Under the pieces are notes generated by a model. That model was given only the letters and a program-made list of their open reading frames with translations. It did no database searches and was not told the origin of the DNA. Shown here in pieces: positions 4,986 to 5,673 of a DNA stretch of 5,673 nt; the stretch's first letter is position 1; every line of letters begins with the position of its first letter. The stretch spans positions 1 to 5,673 of the forward strand of contig CABQHR010000119.1 in assembly GCA_902463875.1 (NCBI GenBank), read 5' to 3'. The DNA is from an uncultured Collinsella sp. (GTDB lineage: Bacteria > Actinomycetota > Coriobacteriia > Coriobacteriales > Coriobacteriaceae). The translations under genes and the position numbers were made by a program.

Positions 4986-5044
4986 GGGGTGTGCCGGTCG
5001 CGCGCGGTGCAAGTGATGCCCGTGCTCGGTTTGAGGAGGCTGCC

Positions 5045-5383
5045 ATGGCTGGCAAGGGTCGTGCGAGTGTCAACGATATGAAGCGTGTCGAGGTGCAGGT
5101 GCTGATGGAGATCGCACAGCAGTCCGAAGACAACGGCGGATTTTATGGCTTTTCGCGCAAGACGCTTGCCGAGCGTGTGGGGGTGTCTCCGTATCGCGCC
5201 CGCGCGGCAATTGAGCGCTTGGAATCCGAAGACATCATTGAGGTCGTCTCGCGCTACAGCGACGACGGCGGCCAGCTTGCAAATGGTATTTGTCTCACGG
5301 AGCGTGGCGAGTGGTATCTAGAGGGCATCCGTGCCGGTATGCTCGTGCAGGACTTGATCAAGGACGAACTCGCCGATCGATAA
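5045..5383 (+). CDS. Small winged-helix DNA-binding protein (uncharacterised regulator)
   Basis: The 112-residue protein looks like a single winged helix-turn-helix domain. A helix near residues 10-27 precedes SRKTLAERVGVSPYRARAAI (37-56), which reads as the helix-turn-helix with GVSPY as the turn. LESEDIIEVV (59-68) leads into a wing, roughly 69-85, ending in LTERG. A short amphipathic C-terminal helix (about 88-110) could serve dimerisation. MarR- and GntR-like domains share this layout, but I see no ligand-binding domain and cannot name a family or target. ATG 5045 follows GAGGAGG (5033-5039) by 5 bases; the longer in-frame start at 4955 has no such site and would add 30 low-complexity residues. 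It precedes pyrG but is separated from it by a terminator, so co-transcription is unlikely. Confidence 0.82.
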   Translation: MAGKGRASVNDMKRVEVQVLMEIAQQSEDNGGFYGFSRKTLAERVGVSPYRARAAIERLESEDIIEVVSRYSDDGGQLANGICLTERGEWYLEGIRAGMLVQDLIKDELADR

Positions 5384-5407
5384 CAACGCGCATTCATAGT
5401 GGAAACG

Positions 5408-5440
5408 ACGCCGTCTGGGCAACCGGACGGCGTTTTGTTT
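5408..5440 (+). terminator. Intrinsic terminator after the winged-helix gene
   Basis: Arms 5408-5418 (ACGCCGTCTGG) and 5423-5433 form an 11-bp stem with one G-T wobble, capped by a GCAA (GNRA-type) loop and followed by TTTTGTTT. It starts 25 bases after the stop codon and separates this gene from pyrG. Confidence 0.88.
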
Positions 5441-5474
5441 CGAGATGGAGAAATGCGATTGCGCGTAAGAAAAA

Positions 5475-5506
5475 TTGCGTGCGGCGCGCGTCGCGAGTAT
5501 TACAAT
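5475..5506 (+). promoter_or_regulatory. Probable pyrG promoter
   Basis: TTGCGT at 5475-5480 could be a -35, with TATTAC (5498-5503, 17-base spacer) or the better-matching TACAAT (5501-5506, 20-base spacer) as the -10. It lies between the upstream terminator and pyrG, and initiation near 5510 would give a leader of about 50 bases. The match is moderate. Confidence 0.5.
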
Positions 5507-5511
5507 GAAGA

Positions 5512-5543
5512 CCCGTAAGATGTGTATGGACAACTTCTACGGG
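5512..5543 (+). promoter_or_regulatory. Stem-loop in the pyrG leader
   Basis: CCCGTA (5512-5517) pairs with TACGGG (5538-5543), and two more pairs (5519-5520 with 5536-5537) follow past a bulged A. The stem ends 6 bases before the AGG of the pyrG ribosome binding site (5550-5552). There is no terminator-type U-tract. An effect on translation is possible but not shown. Confidence 0.35.
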
Positions 5544-5561
5544 AAGCGCAGGTAACTCAAT

Positions 5562-5673
5562 ATGACCAAGCATGTGTTCGTGACCGGCGGCGTGGTTTCG
5601 TCTCTGGGCAAGGGTATTACCGCGGCCTCGCTGGGCCGTCTACTCAAGTCGCGTGGCTACAAAGTAACGATGC
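5562..5673 (+). CDS. pyrG: CTP synthase, N-terminal part (3' end outside window)
   Basis: Thirty-seven codons are visible, beginning [20 protein letters not shown]. This matches the highly conserved start of CTP synthases, including the phosphate-binding loop [10 protein letters not shown] (residues 9-18) and the following [14 protein letters not shown] helix and strand. The enzyme makes CTP from UTP, ATP and glutamine-derived ammonia in the cytoplasm, the last step of de novo pyrimidine nucleotide synthesis. The C-terminal glutamine amidotransferase domain lies beyond the window. AGG at 5550-5552, 9 bases before ATG 5562, supports the start. The gene appears to have its own promoter, and a terminator separates it from the preceding regulator gene. 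Confidence 0.95.
   Translation, partial: MTKHVFVTGGVVSSLGKGITAASLGRLLKSRGYKVTM

Noticed and set aside
4955..5044. Longer winged-helix protein start at ATG 4955
   Set aside because: The extra 30 residues are Arg/Ala/Gly-rich without a domain, and GAGGAGG sits exactly where a start at 5045 needs it.

Overview
The window looks like chromosomal DNA from a high-GC, Gram-positive-type anaerobe. A Collinsella-like member of the Coriobacteriia is my best guess. That guess rests on GC-rich codon use, strong purine-rich Shine-Dalgarno sites, an arginine deiminase locus with a YfcC-type transporter, and a DUF1846 gene. It is an inference, not a database result. All six genes I can support lie on the + strand.

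Bases 1-2781 hold part of an arginine deiminase (ADI) pathway locus. It contains the last 17 codons of arginine deiminase (arcA, including the catalytic cysteine), a complete ornithine carbamoyltransferase (arcB, 160-1155) and a YfcC/DcuC-family membrane carrier, probably the arginine/ornithine antiporter (arcD, 1303-2781). Together they would import arginine, deiminate it to citrulline, split citrulline into ornithine and carbamoyl phosphate, and export ornithine. The carbamate kinase (arcC) that would make the ATP is not in the window. The genes are separated by stem-loops: two tandem hairpins between arcA and arcB, then a clear intrinsic terminator plus a second leader stem between arcB and arcD. 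This suggests differential expression within the locus.

Bases 2782-3268 (about 490 bp) contain no believable gene but are packed with inverted repeats. There are four compact hairpins, a nested palindrome of about 100 bp whose core looks like a terminator, a 9-bp stem-loop, and a 69-base hairpin with 21-bp perfect arms. Several arms have alternative partners. This is the most unusual part of the window. It could be a cluster of REP/MITE-like repeats, a structured 3' UTR or small RNA, or both.

Bases 3269-4853 form a stand-alone unit: a TATAAT -10 element, a full-length DUF1846 (UPF0371) protein of unknown function, and an intrinsic terminator. Bases 4854-5434 hold a relatively AT-rich upstream region with candidate operator repeats, a 112-residue winged-helix DNA-binding protein, and an intrinsic terminator with a GNRA-type loop. 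Bases 5475-5673 hold a probable promoter and the first 37 codons of CTP synthase (pyrG), which runs off the window. No tRNA, rRNA, CRISPR array or transposase gene was seen.
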